NCBI RefSeq assembly: GCF_039631295.1
Contig: NZ_JBDIVE010000004.1
Span: forward strand, 248,001-312,000
Source of the DNA: Viridibacterium sediminicola
GTDB lineage: Bacteria > Pseudomonadota > Gammaproteobacteria > Burkholderiales > Rhodocyclaceae
Length of the DNA stretch: 64,000 nucleotides
Reading direction: 5' to 3'
The notes beneath the pieces are model-generated. The model worked only from the letters and a program-made list of their open reading frames with translations, ran no database searches and was not told the DNA's origin. How positions within the stretch are numbered: position 1 is the stretch's first letter; every line of letters begins with the position of its first letter. The position numbers were made by a program, and so were the translations under genes. Below are positions 48,644 through 57,446 of the stretch, in pieces.

Positions 48644-49624
48644 TCAAGGCTGCAATGAGGGTTGGCCCAGCGCAGCCAGGACATCATCCACCGTAATGTC
48701 ATTCGCATCCAGGCTGGCCGGCTGCAGCAGCTGGTAGGGCACGCCCCAGGGGTGCCAGCGTGCGGCGTCGGATTTGCCGAACAGGCAGGTGATCGGCTTG
48801 CCCAGTGCGGCGGCCAGATGCATGTGGCCACCGTCGGAGCACAGCACTTGCGAGCAGGCGGCGAGGGCGGCGATCAGCTCGGCCAGCGAATGCGTCGGCA
48901 TCGGCGTGATCGGCAGGCCGGCGCAGGCTTCGATGATCTGCTGCGCCTTGGCGTCGTCGCCGGGATGCAGGGCGTTGTCGGCGGCGCCGGGCGCCCAGAA
49001 CAGCGCGAAGCGCAGTTGCGGTTGCGCTGCGTGCAGCTGCTTGATGAGTTCGATGAAACGCTCGGCCGGCCAGCGCTGCGAGGGCTTGCGCGCACTGATG
49101 TGCAGGCCCAGCACGGCGCCTGTGCCGAGCTTCTCCTGCGCGGCGGCGAGCAGTTCGCTGCGCGGTGTGATCAGTGCGGGCGGCAGATCGGCGCGCGGCA
49201 CATCGATGGCGCGCAGTAGATTGGCGGCGCGCAGCACTTCATGTTCGGCGGCGGGATCGGCCGGGATGTCGTCTTGCGCAATCACGCGTTTGGCGCCCAG
49301 CAGGCTGGCCATGCGGCGTGCGCTGGCCTGCGTACCGCTGGCGGGGAGCAAGACCAGATCGATGCCCATGCGGCGCAGTTGCCAGAGCTGGCGCAGGCGC
49401 GCCCACATGGCGCCAAGCGCGCTCTCGCCGGCCGCCAGGTGCTTGGCCTTGGTGTAGCGGAAGACGGCATTGAGATCGGTATTGCCGTGCAGGACTTCAG
49501 CGTTGTACGAGGTGACCAGAGCGCCGATCCAGGCCTGTGGGTAATGTGCGCGCAGGCGGCGGATCAGCGGCAGGGTGCACACCAGATCGCCGATGTTGTC
49601 ACGGCGGATGATTAGGATCTTCAC
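48644..49624 (-). CDS. Glycosyltransferase family 9 (heptosyltransferase-like)
   Basis: GT9 enzyme of 326 residues, like ADP-heptose:LPS heptosyltransferases. The start KILIIRRDNIGDLVCTLPLI is the donor-domain signature. GLHISARKPSQRWPAERFIEL and the VLCSDGGHMHLAAALGKPI segment are the acceptor and nucleotide-sugar sites read in parts. It is the last gene of a leftward pair with the O-antigen-ligase-like gene (overlap ATGA-type at 49621). Confidence 0.9.
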   Translation of the reverse strand: MKILIIRRDNIGDLVCTLPLIRRLRAHYPQAWIGALVTSYNAEVLHGNTDLNAVFRYTKAKHLAAGESALGAMWARLRQLWQLRRMGIDLVLLPASGTQASARRMASLLGAKRVIAQDDIPADPAAEHEVLRAANLLRAIDVPRADLPPALITPRSELLAAAQEKLGTGAVLGLHISARKPSQRWPAERFIELIKQLHAAQPQLRFALFWAPGAADNALHPGDDAKAQQIIEACAGLPITPMPTHSLAELIAALAACSQVLCSDGGHMHLAAALGKPITCLFGKSDAARWHPWGVPYQLLQPASLDANDITVDDVLAALGQPSLQP

Positions 49625-50877
49625 GCCGTCGCCTTGTTGCGTAGTGATGCGCCGCTGAGCAGCAGACCCAGGCCTACCATGGCGAGCATGCCATGCTCAT
49701 GATGCAGGGTGGTGTTGAACAGGCCGCCGACGAAGACAACCGACCAGCCCGCAACGCCGGCCGCCCAGCTCAGATGAGCCCGGGTATCGTGCTCCGCCCG
49801 TGGCCAGCGACGCAGCAGGGCCAGCGACCAGCTGGCCATCAGGATCAGCAAGACGCCCAGGCCGAGCACGCCGCGTTCGCCGAGGGTATTGGCATACAGG
49901 CCGTGGGCGTGGCTGGAGAAGAAGTAGCGCTCGCGCACGAAAACCTCGCCACGCGCTTTGACCCATTGTTCGACGAGTGCCGGTGAGGCCGCGTTGAAGC
50001 TTGCTGCGCCGGCGCCGGTGAGCGGATGCTGGCGCATCAGCTCGATGGCGGTGTTGAGTGCTTGCAGGCGGAAAGACGAGAGGTTGCCGGACTCGATGCC
50101 GATGGCGGTTTTCTCGATGAGGCTATGGTTTTCCGCGTTGTGGATGAGCTTGTTGCCGGCCAGGCCGATACCAATACCGATCAGGGCACACAGCCCCAGC
50201 GCGGGCAGCAGGCGACGCAGGCGTGCGTGCGGCAGTACCAGCAGGACCGGCAAGCTGCCGGCGAGGTAGGCGACCAGAGCACCACGGCTGGCAAAGACAA
50301 TCATCGCGCCGAACATCAGCACTGCGCTGGCAACGGCGAGCTGCCACTGGCGCTGTCCTAGCCTTTGGGCACCAAAGGCCGCCAGCGCATTGGCCAGAAT
50401 GCCGATGCCGGCACCGTAGAGTGCGGAATGATTGACGTGGCCGACCGAGTTCAGTTGCAGCCAGACGCGCTTGGGGTCGGTCTGCATGATCCAGTAGCCT
50501 TGCACCACGCCAGCCAGCGTGGCGGCGATCAGGCAGGTCAGCAAGCCGATGATCTGCTTTGTTTCGAGGCGGCTACGCGCAAGGATCCAGCCCAGCGAGA
50601 TGTAGCCGACGATATCGCCGATTTCCTTCCATTGTGGTGTGTAGGGTGACAGCACCACGCTCAGCAAGGGAGCGATGATCAAGCCGGCGAACAGCAGATC
50701 CCAGCTGCGTGCGAGCTGACCGAAATTGCCGGAGCGGATGCTGCCGCCCAGCCACACCAGCACGAACAAGGCCCAGAAGATATTCTTGGGTGCTTCCACC
50801 AATGGTAAGGCGATGGCGAACAGGCAGAGCAGGACAAATTCGATCCGGGACAAGCTGCGGCGGTGGTCGGCAGTCAT
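49621..50877 (-). CDS. waaL: O-antigen ligase (WaaL/RfaL family)
   Basis: Polytopic inner-membrane protein of 418 residues with about 12 helices, matching O-antigen ligase/polymerase topology. The long periplasmic loop near residues 285-340 carries the conserved histidine in FFSSHAHGLYANTLGERG, the hallmark of Wzy_C proteins. It would join O-antigen or another glycan to the LPS core. The ATG at 50877 is preferred to a GTG at 50889. It overlaps the next glycosyltransferase gene. Confidence 0.85.
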   Translation of the reverse strand: MTADHRRSLSRIEFVLLCLFAIALPLVEAPKNIFWALFVLVWLGGSIRSGNFGQLARSWDLLFAGLIIAPLLSVVLSPYTPQWKEIGDIVGYISLGWILARSRLETKQIIGLLTCLIAATLAGVVQGYWIMQTDPKRVWLQLNSVGHVNHSALYGAGIGILANALAAFGAQRLGQRQWQLAVASAVLMFGAMIVFASRGALVAYLAGSLPVLLVLPHARLRRLLPALGLCALIGIGIGLAGNKLIHNAENHSLIEKTAIGIESGNLSSFRLQALNTAIELMRQHPLTGAGAASFNAASPALVEQWVKARGEVFVRERYFFSSHAHGLYANTLGERGVLGLGVLLILMASWSLALLRRWPRAEHDTRAHLSWAAGVAGWSVVFVGGLFNTTLHHEHGMLAMVGLGLLLSGASLRNKATA

Positions 50878-50981
50878 AAGGATGTGCACTAGGTAGTATT
50901 CGCCGCCATGATAGCGCAGGGAATGCGTGCAGCCTCGCTTACAATTGTTCTCCCGATTCCCTCAGAACGTGCAGGAAACCG

Positions 50982-52100
50982 ATGCAACCGAGCCGCCGTC
51001 ATGTCTTGCTGGCTATTGATTCGCTGACCGGGCGTGGCGCCGAGAAAGTGGTCGTTAATCTGGCCGAGGCCCTGCTTGCGCTGGGTCACGCCGTGAGCAT
51101 CGTGATCTATGAAGACATCGTCGAGTTCGCCGTCGACCCACGCATTCGCATCCATCGTCTGCAGCCGGCGCAGCGCGGTCGCCTGCGTCTCTTCAGTGCG
51201 CTGACGGATCGCGATAATGTGCGTCGATTCAAGGCCTTGCTGGCGCAGATCGAGCGCGAGCAAGGACCGGTCGGGCTGATCCTCTCGGCTTTGCCGCGCA
51301 TCGACCGCATCCTGTCGCGGATCCGCGATCCACGCATTCATCATGTCATCCACAATGCCTTGTCGCTGCAAAATGGCATTCGCAAGAATGGCTGGCGCAA
51401 AAAGCTCTCGCGCATCTGGCACGCCAAACGCATGTATGACGCGCGGCAGATTATCGGCGTGTCGGCAGGCGTGGGTGAAGATCTGGTGGATTACGTTAAG
51501 GTTCGTCCGGCGGCCTTGCGCACCATTTACAATCCGTTTCACTTTGACCAGCTGCAGGAGCTTGCCGCAGCACCGTTCAAACCGCCGGTGGCCGATTACG
51601 TGCTGCACATCGGCGCCTTCACGCTCAAGCAAAAACGCCAGGATCTGCTGATCGAGGCTTTTGCCGCTTCAGGCTTGAGCTGCACCCTGGTGCTGCTCGG
51701 CAAGGGCCGCGACGAAGCGAAGATCCGCGCCATCGCCGAACGCTGTGGCGTCGCCGATCGTGTGCTGTTCGCCGGCTTCCAGAAAAATCCCTATCCCTGG
51801 ATCCAGCATGCGCGCCTGCTGGCGCTCTCCTCCGAGTATGAAGGCTTCGGCAATGTGCTGGTCGAAGCCCTGGTGCTCGGCACGCCGGTGGTCGCCACCG
51901 CATGCCCGGCCGGGCCGGCGGAGATTCTCGCCAGCATGCCGCAGATGCTGGTGCCGCCCGGCGATGTGGCCACCTTTGCGGCGCGCCTGCGCGAGTCCTA
52001 TGCGCATCCGCCGGCCATCGATGTGGCCAGCCTGCAGCGCTTCGAAGCCTCGGTGGTCGCGGGCGAATATCTCAAACTGATTGCAGATCACGCTTCATGA
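50982..52100 (+). CDS. Glycosyltransferase family 4
   Basis: GT-B glycosyltransferase of 372 residues. The N-terminal domain starts RRHVLLAIDSLTGRGAEKVV with a GAEKV motif. The C-terminal donor domain has LHIGAFTLKQKRQDLLIEAF, LLGKGRDEAKIRAIAE and the LLALSSEYEGFGNVLVEALVLG motif with the two glutamates of the EX7E-type site, ending PAGPAEIL. Likely transfers a sugar to lipid A core or a glycan. It overlaps the following GT9 gene (ATGA). Confidence 0.9.
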   Translation: MQPSRRHVLLAIDSLTGRGAEKVVVNLAEALLALGHAVSIVIYEDIVEFAVDPRIRIHRLQPAQRGRLRLFSALTDRDNVRRFKALLAQIEREQGPVGLILSALPRIDRILSRIRDPRIHHVIHNALSLQNGIRKNGWRKKLSRIWHAKRMYDARQIIGVSAGVGEDLVDYVKVRPAALRTIYNPFHFDQLQELAAAPFKPPVADYVLHIGAFTLKQKRQDLLIEAFAASGLSCTLVLLGKGRDEAKIRAIAERCGVADRVLFAGFQKNPYPWIQHARLLALSSEYEGFGNVLVEALVLGTPVVATACPAGPAEILASMPQMLVPPGDVATFAARLRESYAHPPAIDVASLQRFEASVVAGEYLKLIADHAS

Positions 52101-53113
52101 AAATCCTCATCGTCAAACGCGACAAACTCGGCGACCTGCTGCTCACCACACCGATGCTGGCCTGGCTGCGTGCAGCCTTGCCGCAGGCGCAGATCGATGT
52201 GCTGGCCAATGACTACAACGCCTGGGTGCTCGACGGCAATACGCAGCCGCACAAGGTCTGGGTGCTGCCGCGTGTGCGCCACGCCGGCAAGCTGCGCATC
52301 GGTGCGGCGCTGCAGACCGCGCGGATGATCTGGCAGATGCGCCGCGAGCACTACGACTGGGTGATCGTCGGCAATGGGGAGGAATCACCGCGCGCCATCG
52401 AGCGCGGGCTGTCGGTCAAGGGGCGCAACACCGTGTCGTATTGCAAGTCGGCTGCCGACTGGCCGCGCCTGAGCCATGCCTTGCCGGCGCCACGCGGCAT
52501 GCACGAGAGCCGCAGTGTCGCTGCGCTGGCCGAGGTGATCGGCCTCAAGCTGCCTGAGGCGCTGCCCGCGCCGCTGTACATCCTGCCCGAGTCGGGGCGG
52601 GCGTTTGCGCAACAATGGCTCGCCAGCAATGGTGTGCAGGCGCAGGGCTACGTCGTGCTCGGGCTGGGTGCGCGGCGGGCCAAGAAGCAGCCCTCGACCG
52701 AACAGGTGCTGCGCTGGGCCGAGCAGATCCATGCGCGCTGGGGGCTCAAGACCCTGTTCATGTGGACGCCGGGCAAGAGCGACAATCCGCTTTATCCCGG
52801 TGACGATGAGGTGGCCGAGCCGGTGCTCGCCGCCAACAGCCCGTACATCCTGCCCTTCCGTGGTCCGCTCAAGGAAGCCATCGCCCTGGTCTGGTCGGCG
52901 CGCACATCGATCTTCCCCGACAGCGGCCTGATGCATTTTGCCGCCGCCAGCCCCGGTGGCGTGCTCGGCTTCTTCGCCGAAACCGCCATCTCGCCCTCGC
53001 CGGCGCAATGGGGCCCGATCGGACCCCGGGCGCATTATCTGGAAGCCGACAAAGCGGTGGCCGAACTGAGTGACGAGGCGGTGTTCGACAAACTGGCCCG
53101 CCTGATCGATTGA
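52097..53113 (+). CDS. Glycosyltransferase family 9 (heptosyltransferase-like)
   Basis: GT9 enzyme of 338 residues. The N-terminus KILIVKRDKLGDLLLTTPML is the family signature. GLGARRAKKQPSTEQVLRWA and SIFPDSGLMHFAAASPGGVLG mark the C-terminal nucleotide-sugar domain. The arrangement with GT4 upstream and DUF4254 convergent suggests LPS core assembly. Confidence 0.9.
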   Translation: MKILIVKRDKLGDLLLTTPMLAWLRAALPQAQIDVLANDYNAWVLDGNTQPHKVWVLPRVRHAGKLRIGAALQTARMIWQMRREHYDWVIVGNGEESPRAIERGLSVKGRNTVSYCKSAADWPRLSHALPAPRGMHESRSVAALAEVIGLKLPEALPAPLYILPESGRAFAQQWLASNGVQAQGYVVLGLGARRAKKQPSTEQVLRWAEQIHARWGLKTLFMWTPGKSDNPLYPGDDEVAEPVLAANSPYILPFRGPLKEAIALVWSARTSIFPDSGLMHFAAASPGGVLGFFAETAISPSPAQWGPIGPRAHYLEADKAVAELSDEAVFDKLARLID

Positions 53114-53719
53114 TCAGGCCTGCTTGGCGCCGTACAGGTAGGGATTGAGTGTCGGGTCGTTGTACATCTTGAACTGGCGATAGACCTTGTAATAGGCGCG
53201 GCCGGCTGCGCAGTCGGCGAGCAGGGCCTCGAAGCAGGCGGCCAGATCATTGCGCTGCTCGCCCAGGCGCGCGAGCTTGGCCTGGCAGGTGGCGATGTGT
53301 TCGGCGCTGGCGTCGCTGCGCTGTGTCTGCAAACCCATATGGAATATCTTCAGCGACAGGATCGAGATGCGGTCGATCATGCTGCCGGCCGTCTCGCTGT
53401 TCAGGCGCGCATCGGCTGCCGGGGTGACGGCGGCGAGCGAGGAGAGGATCACCTCGTCCATGCGCTCGATTGCATCGTTGCGCTTCTGGTTGTAACCATC
53501 AATCGCGCGCTTGTTGGCAGCGATCTCGCTGTCGGCCACGTCCTTGCGGCGGGCCAGGTCTTCCTCGTCCCAGAGCAGGTTGTTGAAGCGGTGGTTCAGC
53601 TCGATGAACTGCCACAGACCTTCGGCGAACTGCGCCGGCGCTTGCTTGGCCCAGCTGCGCTCGGCGACGCAGCGGTCGTGAAAAGCCAGGATTTCGCGTG
53701 CTTGGATGAATGTGCTCAT
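53114..53719 (-). CDS. DUF4254-domain protein
   Basis: Protein of 201 residues matching the DUF4254 family as I recognise it: helical, with LWQFIELNHRFNNLLWDEEDLARRKDV in parts, the MIDRISILSLKIFHM helix and a C-terminal YNDPTLNPYLYG. These proteins are typically beside LPS glycosyltransferases, and their function is unknown. Its start overlaps the upstream GT9 stop. It is convergent with the GT9 gene at 52097. Confidence 0.85.
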   Translation of the reverse strand: MSTFIQAREILAFHDRCVAERSWAKQAPAQFAEGLWQFIELNHRFNNLLWDEEDLARRKDVADSEIAANKRAIDGYNQKRNDAIERMDEVILSSLAAVTPAADARLNSETAGSMIDRISILSLKIFHMGLQTQRSDASAEHIATCQAKLARLGEQRNDLAACFEALLADCAAGRAYYKVYRQFKMYNDPTLNPYLYGAKQA

Positions 53720-54834
53720 GATGCTTTCAACAGTGATTGGCAGGCGTCGAGGACGGATTGCAGTGACAGGGCTTCCATGCAGCGGGCGCGGGCGCATTGC
53801 GTGGCGCCGTCGCCACGGCTGCGGCCGCAGCGCTCCACCCAGCTGATTTGGCGGCGGAACAGGATTTTCTGATCACGGCAGGCGATAGCGGCCGACAGGG
53901 CGCGTACCGGGCTGGCGCTGAAAAAGGCGCTGTCGGCGCACAGCATAGCCGAGCCGGGGCCGAACAGGATCACGCTGGGCGTGGCGGTGATGCGGCCCAG
54001 ATGCGCAACGCCGGTATCCGGGCTGACCAGCAGGCGGGCGCCGGCCAGCAGCTGTGCGAGCTGCAGCAGGTCCAGCATGCCGGCATAACTGGTGTAGCGC
54101 GCCTGCGGATCGACGGCGACGACCAGGGCGGTTTCGTGCTTGCCCGCGCTCCACACCGGCGTGATGCCTTGCGCGCTGAGCGCCGCCGCCAGCGCAGTCC
54201 AGCGCTCGGCCGGCCATTGCTTGAGTGCGCTGCTGGCGCCCAGGTGCAGCACGGCATAGGGTTTGGCCGGCAGGCTGAACGACTTGCTCTCGGCGAGCGG
54301 CCAGTCGGCGGGCGTATAGCCTGCAGCGTCGGCGCCACGAGCCAGCGAGGCGAAGATCTCGGGCAGCGGCGTGGGCTGCTCGGGCCAGGCGCGCTGTTCG
54401 TCGACGAACCAGTTCTTGTAGTTGGGCGTGTCGCCCGCCAGCGCGACGATGTGGCGCGCACCGAGCGCACGCGCAAGAGCACTGAAACGGCTGTCGCCGG
54501 CGACCAGGGCCAGATCGAAGCTGCGTTCGCGCCATAGCGCTTTGAGCGTGGCGGCCTTGCGCGGATCGTAGGGCAGGGCGCGCACGCCCCAGGGCTGCGC
54601 AGCGAACAGCGGCACGATGGCGGTCGGGCAGCTCATCACGATCTCGGCTTGCGGATGCTGCTGGCGCAGCTTGGCCAGCAGGGCGGCGAGCATCAGCGTG
54701 TCGCCCAGCAGCAGATGATGGGCAAGCAGGATGCGCCGCGGATTCGGCGGGTAGCCGCGTGGCCCCAGCAAGCGTGTGATCGAACCGAGGGCCAGCATCG
54801 GCAGTTGCAGCAGGCGTGAGGGCAGGCGACTCAT
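53716..54834 (-). CDS. Glycosyltransferase family 9 (heptosyltransferase-like)
   Basis: GT9 protein of 372 residues with a short N-terminal extension (about 1-30). RRILLAHHLLLGDTLMLAALLAKLR is the donor-domain signature in parts. VLHLGASSALKQWPAERWTAL and the VSPDTGVAHLGRIT block mark the acceptor and sugar-nucleotide sites. A cysteine-rich tail (residues about 320-360) includes CRDQKILFRRQISW and CGRSRGDGATQCARARC read in parts, unlike its two paralogs here. It is in one operon with DUF4254. Confidence 0.88.
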   Translation of the reverse strand: MSRLPSRLLQLPMLALGSITRLLGPRGYPPNPRRILLAHHLLLGDTLMLAALLAKLRQQHPQAEIVMSCPTAIVPLFAAQPWGVRALPYDPRKAATLKALWRERSFDLALVAGDSRFSALARALGARHIVALAGDTPNYKNWFVDEQRAWPEQPTPLPEIFASLARGADAAGYTPADWPLAESKSFSLPAKPYAVLHLGASSALKQWPAERWTALAAALSAQGITPVWSAGKHETALVVAVDPQARYTSYAGMLDLLQLAQLLAGARLLVSPDTGVAHLGRITATPSVILFGPGSAMLCADSAFFSASPVRALSAAIACRDQKILFRRQISWVERCGRSRGDGATQCARARCMEALSLQSVLDACQSLLKAS

Positions 54835-54835
54835 G

Positions 54836-55954
54836 TCAGCGGGCGCGGGCAGCGCTCATGAAGATCGATTCCATGCGGTCGAGCATGCGTGACAGGCCGC
54901 AGCGCTCCAGCGCGAAGGCATGGGCGCGCTCGCCGAGCAGCTGCGCTGCCGCCGGGTCGGCATGCAGGGCGGCGATGGCGTCGGCCAGGGCCGTCGCATC
55001 TTTCGGCGTGACCAGCAGGCCGGTGTGGCGGTTGTCGATGATGTCGCGCATGCTGCCCACGGCCGTCGTCACCACCGGCAAGCCGCTGGCCATCGCCTGC
55101 ATCACCGATTGCGACACGCCTTCGTTGGCGTAGGAAGGCAGGGCGAAGACATCCAGCGCACGCAGCCAGGGCGCCACATCTTTCTGTTCGCCCGCGAAAT
55201 GGACACGCGCTTCCAGCCCCAGTGCAGCAACTTTCTGCCGCAGCGCTTCGCGTTGCGGGCCGTCGCCGACGATCACGAGGCGAATCGAATCCGGCAGCGC
55301 GGCGAGGGCTTCGAGCAGATAGCTGTGGCCTTTCCAGGAGCGCAGCGTGGCGACGATGCCGACCCAGAACGCATCCGCCGCCAGCCCCACCTGGGCGCGG
55401 GCGGCGAGCTTGTCGCCGGGCGCAAAGCGCGTGGTGTCGATGCCGGTGGGAATGCTGGTCGCCGCTTCGCTGGCGACGCCCAGATTGTCGATCAGCTCGC
55501 GGCGCAGTTGTTCGCCGGTGGTCACCACATGGCGGGCGACACGTGCATACAGCCAGCGATTGGCGGCGCTGGCATGCACCGGCGCCGAGATGTGGCGGGT
55601 GCGCACGATCGGCAGGCGCGCTGCGCCGGGCAGCATGCGCACGGCCAGCGCGGCCAGCCAGCTGTCGGTCGAGCTGTGCGTATTGAGCACATCGATGTCA
55701 TGCGCGTGGACGGCCAGCCAGCGGCGCAGCGCCAGCAGCGGGCCGAGGCGTTTCTTGGTCAGCGGCAGGGCGACGGCGGGCACACCCCATTGCGCAGCGC
55801 GTTTGAAGATGTTCGAACTGGCGGGCGCCACAATCGTGACGCGATGCCCGCGCGCAATGAGGCCGCGCGACTCTTCGAGAATGCGGATTTCCTGCCCGCC
55901 CCAGCCGCAAGAGGCTTCGGTGTGGACGATGTGCAGGCGGCGGTGTGGTGTCAT
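54836..55954 (-). CDS. Glycosyltransferase family 4
   Basis: GT4 protein of 372 residues. N-terminal GT-B domain: RLHIVHTEASCGWGGQEIRI, with the Gly-rich acceptor loop. Donor domain: GIVATLRSWKGHSYLLEALA, LVIVGDGPQREAL and the FALPSYANEGVSQSVMQAMA E-x7-E-like motif, then VTTAVGSMRDIIDN. The stop is one base from the start of the GT9 gene downstream, so they are co-transcribed. ATG at 55954 is used; a TTG precedes it. Confidence 0.9.
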   Translation of the reverse strand: MTPHRRLHIVHTEASCGWGGQEIRILEESRGLIARGHRVTIVAPASSNIFKRAAQWGVPAVALPLTKKRLGPLLALRRWLAVHAHDIDVLNTHSSTDSWLAALAVRMLPGAARLPIVRTRHISAPVHASAANRWLYARVARHVVTTGEQLRRELIDNLGVASEAATSIPTGIDTTRFAPGDKLAARAQVGLAADAFWVGIVATLRSWKGHSYLLEALAALPDSIRLVIVGDGPQREALRQKVAALGLEARVHFAGEQKDVAPWLRALDVFALPSYANEGVSQSVMQAMASGLPVVTTAVGSMRDIIDNRHTGLLVTPKDATALADAIAALHADPAAAQLLGERAHAFALERCGLSRMLDRMESIFMSAARAR

Positions 55955-56004
55955 CAAGGGCCGTACGTCGTGGTATCAGCCCGCGATTATACCTTTCGCC
56001 GCAA

Positions 56005-57399
56005 TCAGGCCATGAAGCCCAGATCAGTCTGTGCAAAGTTGCCGAGATTGGGCAGCACGCTTGGTAAATCGCTGGCGGCCACGCCCATCCAGCGCGCCAG
56101 GGTGGCGGCGTACTGGTCGACCGCGGTGGTCGGCAGCAGGCGGCCATTGCCGACATCGGTACTGGTCTTCAGCGCGACCGTGGGGAACTGGCCGTAGATC
56201 TGTCCGCCGCGCACCGCGCCGCCGACGATGAAGTGGTGGCCGCCCCAGCCGTGGTCGGTGCCATCGCCATTGTTGAGCAGGGCGCGGCCAAAGTCCGAAG
56301 CGCTGAACAGGGTCACCTTGTCGGCCAGGCCCAGGGCCTGCATCGCCGCCTGGAAGTAAGCCACCGATTGCGCCACCGAGTTCAGCAGCTCGGCCTGCTT
56401 GGCGAGCTGGTTGTCGTGGGTATCGAAGCCGCCGAGCGAGACGAAGAACACCTGCCGGCGCTGCTGCATATTGCTGTCGGCATGCACACCGATCAGGCGC
56501 GCGACGATGCGCAGCTGCTGGGCGAGGCGGTCCTTTTCCAGCTCGCCGCCGAGCGCAATGCGCGGATCGTTCTCCGGCAGCTGGGCCAGCGCGGTGGACA
56601 CCAGCGCCTGCGCTTCGATCGAGCGATTGACCACGCTGCCGTATTCCTGCTGCAGCACTTCGTCGCGCCCGGCTGCGGCCATCAGCTGCGCACGCAGCGC
56701 ATCGGCGGCCTTGCCCGAGCCGTAGATGTCTTTGGCATTGAGGCGATTGATGCCTACCGCGCCGCTGTTGGTGATCTGGTACTGCACGGTTTTGTCGCTG
56801 GCCAGCAGCACGGCATTGCCGGCGGTGGAGATGGCGGTGAAGGTGTGCTTGCCGTTCATGTCGGCAAGCAGATCGCAGAGCTTGCCGCCCCAGCCGACTT
56901 TGGCGCCCTCGGGCGAGAAAGCCTGCCAGATCGCCTCCTGGTCGTTATGCGAAAACAGCTTGGGCGGGCGCGCGATGTTGCTGTTCTTGAAGGTGGCGGC
57001 ATCCTTGATCGGCACCACCAGCGGCCCGACATTGGCGAGGATCGCCGCCTGCCCGCCGTTGAACAGCGCTTGCAGCGGCGCCATCGCCGGATGCAGGCCG
57101 AAGCTACGGCCGTCGCCCGCCCCAGCTTTGAGCGGCAGCAAGGCTTCGTGCGGCAAGGCGATGTCGCGCCGCGCCGCCGCGTAGTCCTCGTAGCTTGTCT
57201 TGTCGTAGGGCACCACGGTGTTGTGGCAGTCATTGGCGCCGCGCATGAACAGGCAGACGATGGCGCGGTAATCATCGGGCTGGCTGGCCGCAGCGGCGGC
57301 ACCGATGCCGGCCAATTGCAGGGCCCAGGGCGTGGCGACACGCAGGCCGGCGAGGGCGGCGCTGCGGCGGAGGAATTCACGGCGATTGTGTTGGCTCAT
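56005..57399 (-). CDS. Tat-exported DUF1501 protein
   Basis: Protein of 464 residues in the DUF1501 family (sulfatase/alkaline phosphatase-like fold without known function). A twin-arginine signal (NRREFLRRSAALAGLRV) lies at the N-terminus. Landmarks are VCLFMRGANDCHNTVVPYD (about 48-66), GGFDTHDNQLAKQAELLN and LFSASDFGRALLNNGDGTDHGWGG in parts. These Asp/His blocks resemble a metal site. It is downstream of the DUF1800 gene, as these two families usually occur together. GAGGT lies five bases before the ATG. Confidence 0.88.
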   Translation of the reverse strand: MSQHNRREFLRRSAALAGLRVATPWALQLAGIGAAAAASQPDDYRAIVCLFMRGANDCHNTVVPYDKTSYEDYAAARRDIALPHEALLPLKAGAGDGRSFGLHPAMAPLQALFNGGQAAILANVGPLVVPIKDAATFKNSNIARPPKLFSHNDQEAIWQAFSPEGAKVGWGGKLCDLLADMNGKHTFTAISTAGNAVLLASDKTVQYQITNSGAVGINRLNAKDIYGSGKAADALRAQLMAAAGRDEVLQQEYGSVVNRSIEAQALVSTALAQLPENDPRIALGGELEKDRLAQQLRIVARLIGVHADSNMQQRRQVFFVSLGGFDTHDNQLAKQAELLNSVAQSVAYFQAAMQALGLADKVTLFSASDFGRALLNNGDGTDHGWGGHHFIVGGAVRGGQIYGQFPTVALKTSTDVGNGRLLPTTAVDQYAATLARWMGVAASDLPSVLPNLGNFAQTDLGFMA

Positions 57400-57446
57400 C
57401 TTGGCACCTCGTGCACGGTGTTCCTGAAAGCGCTGCTGTGTCGGGC

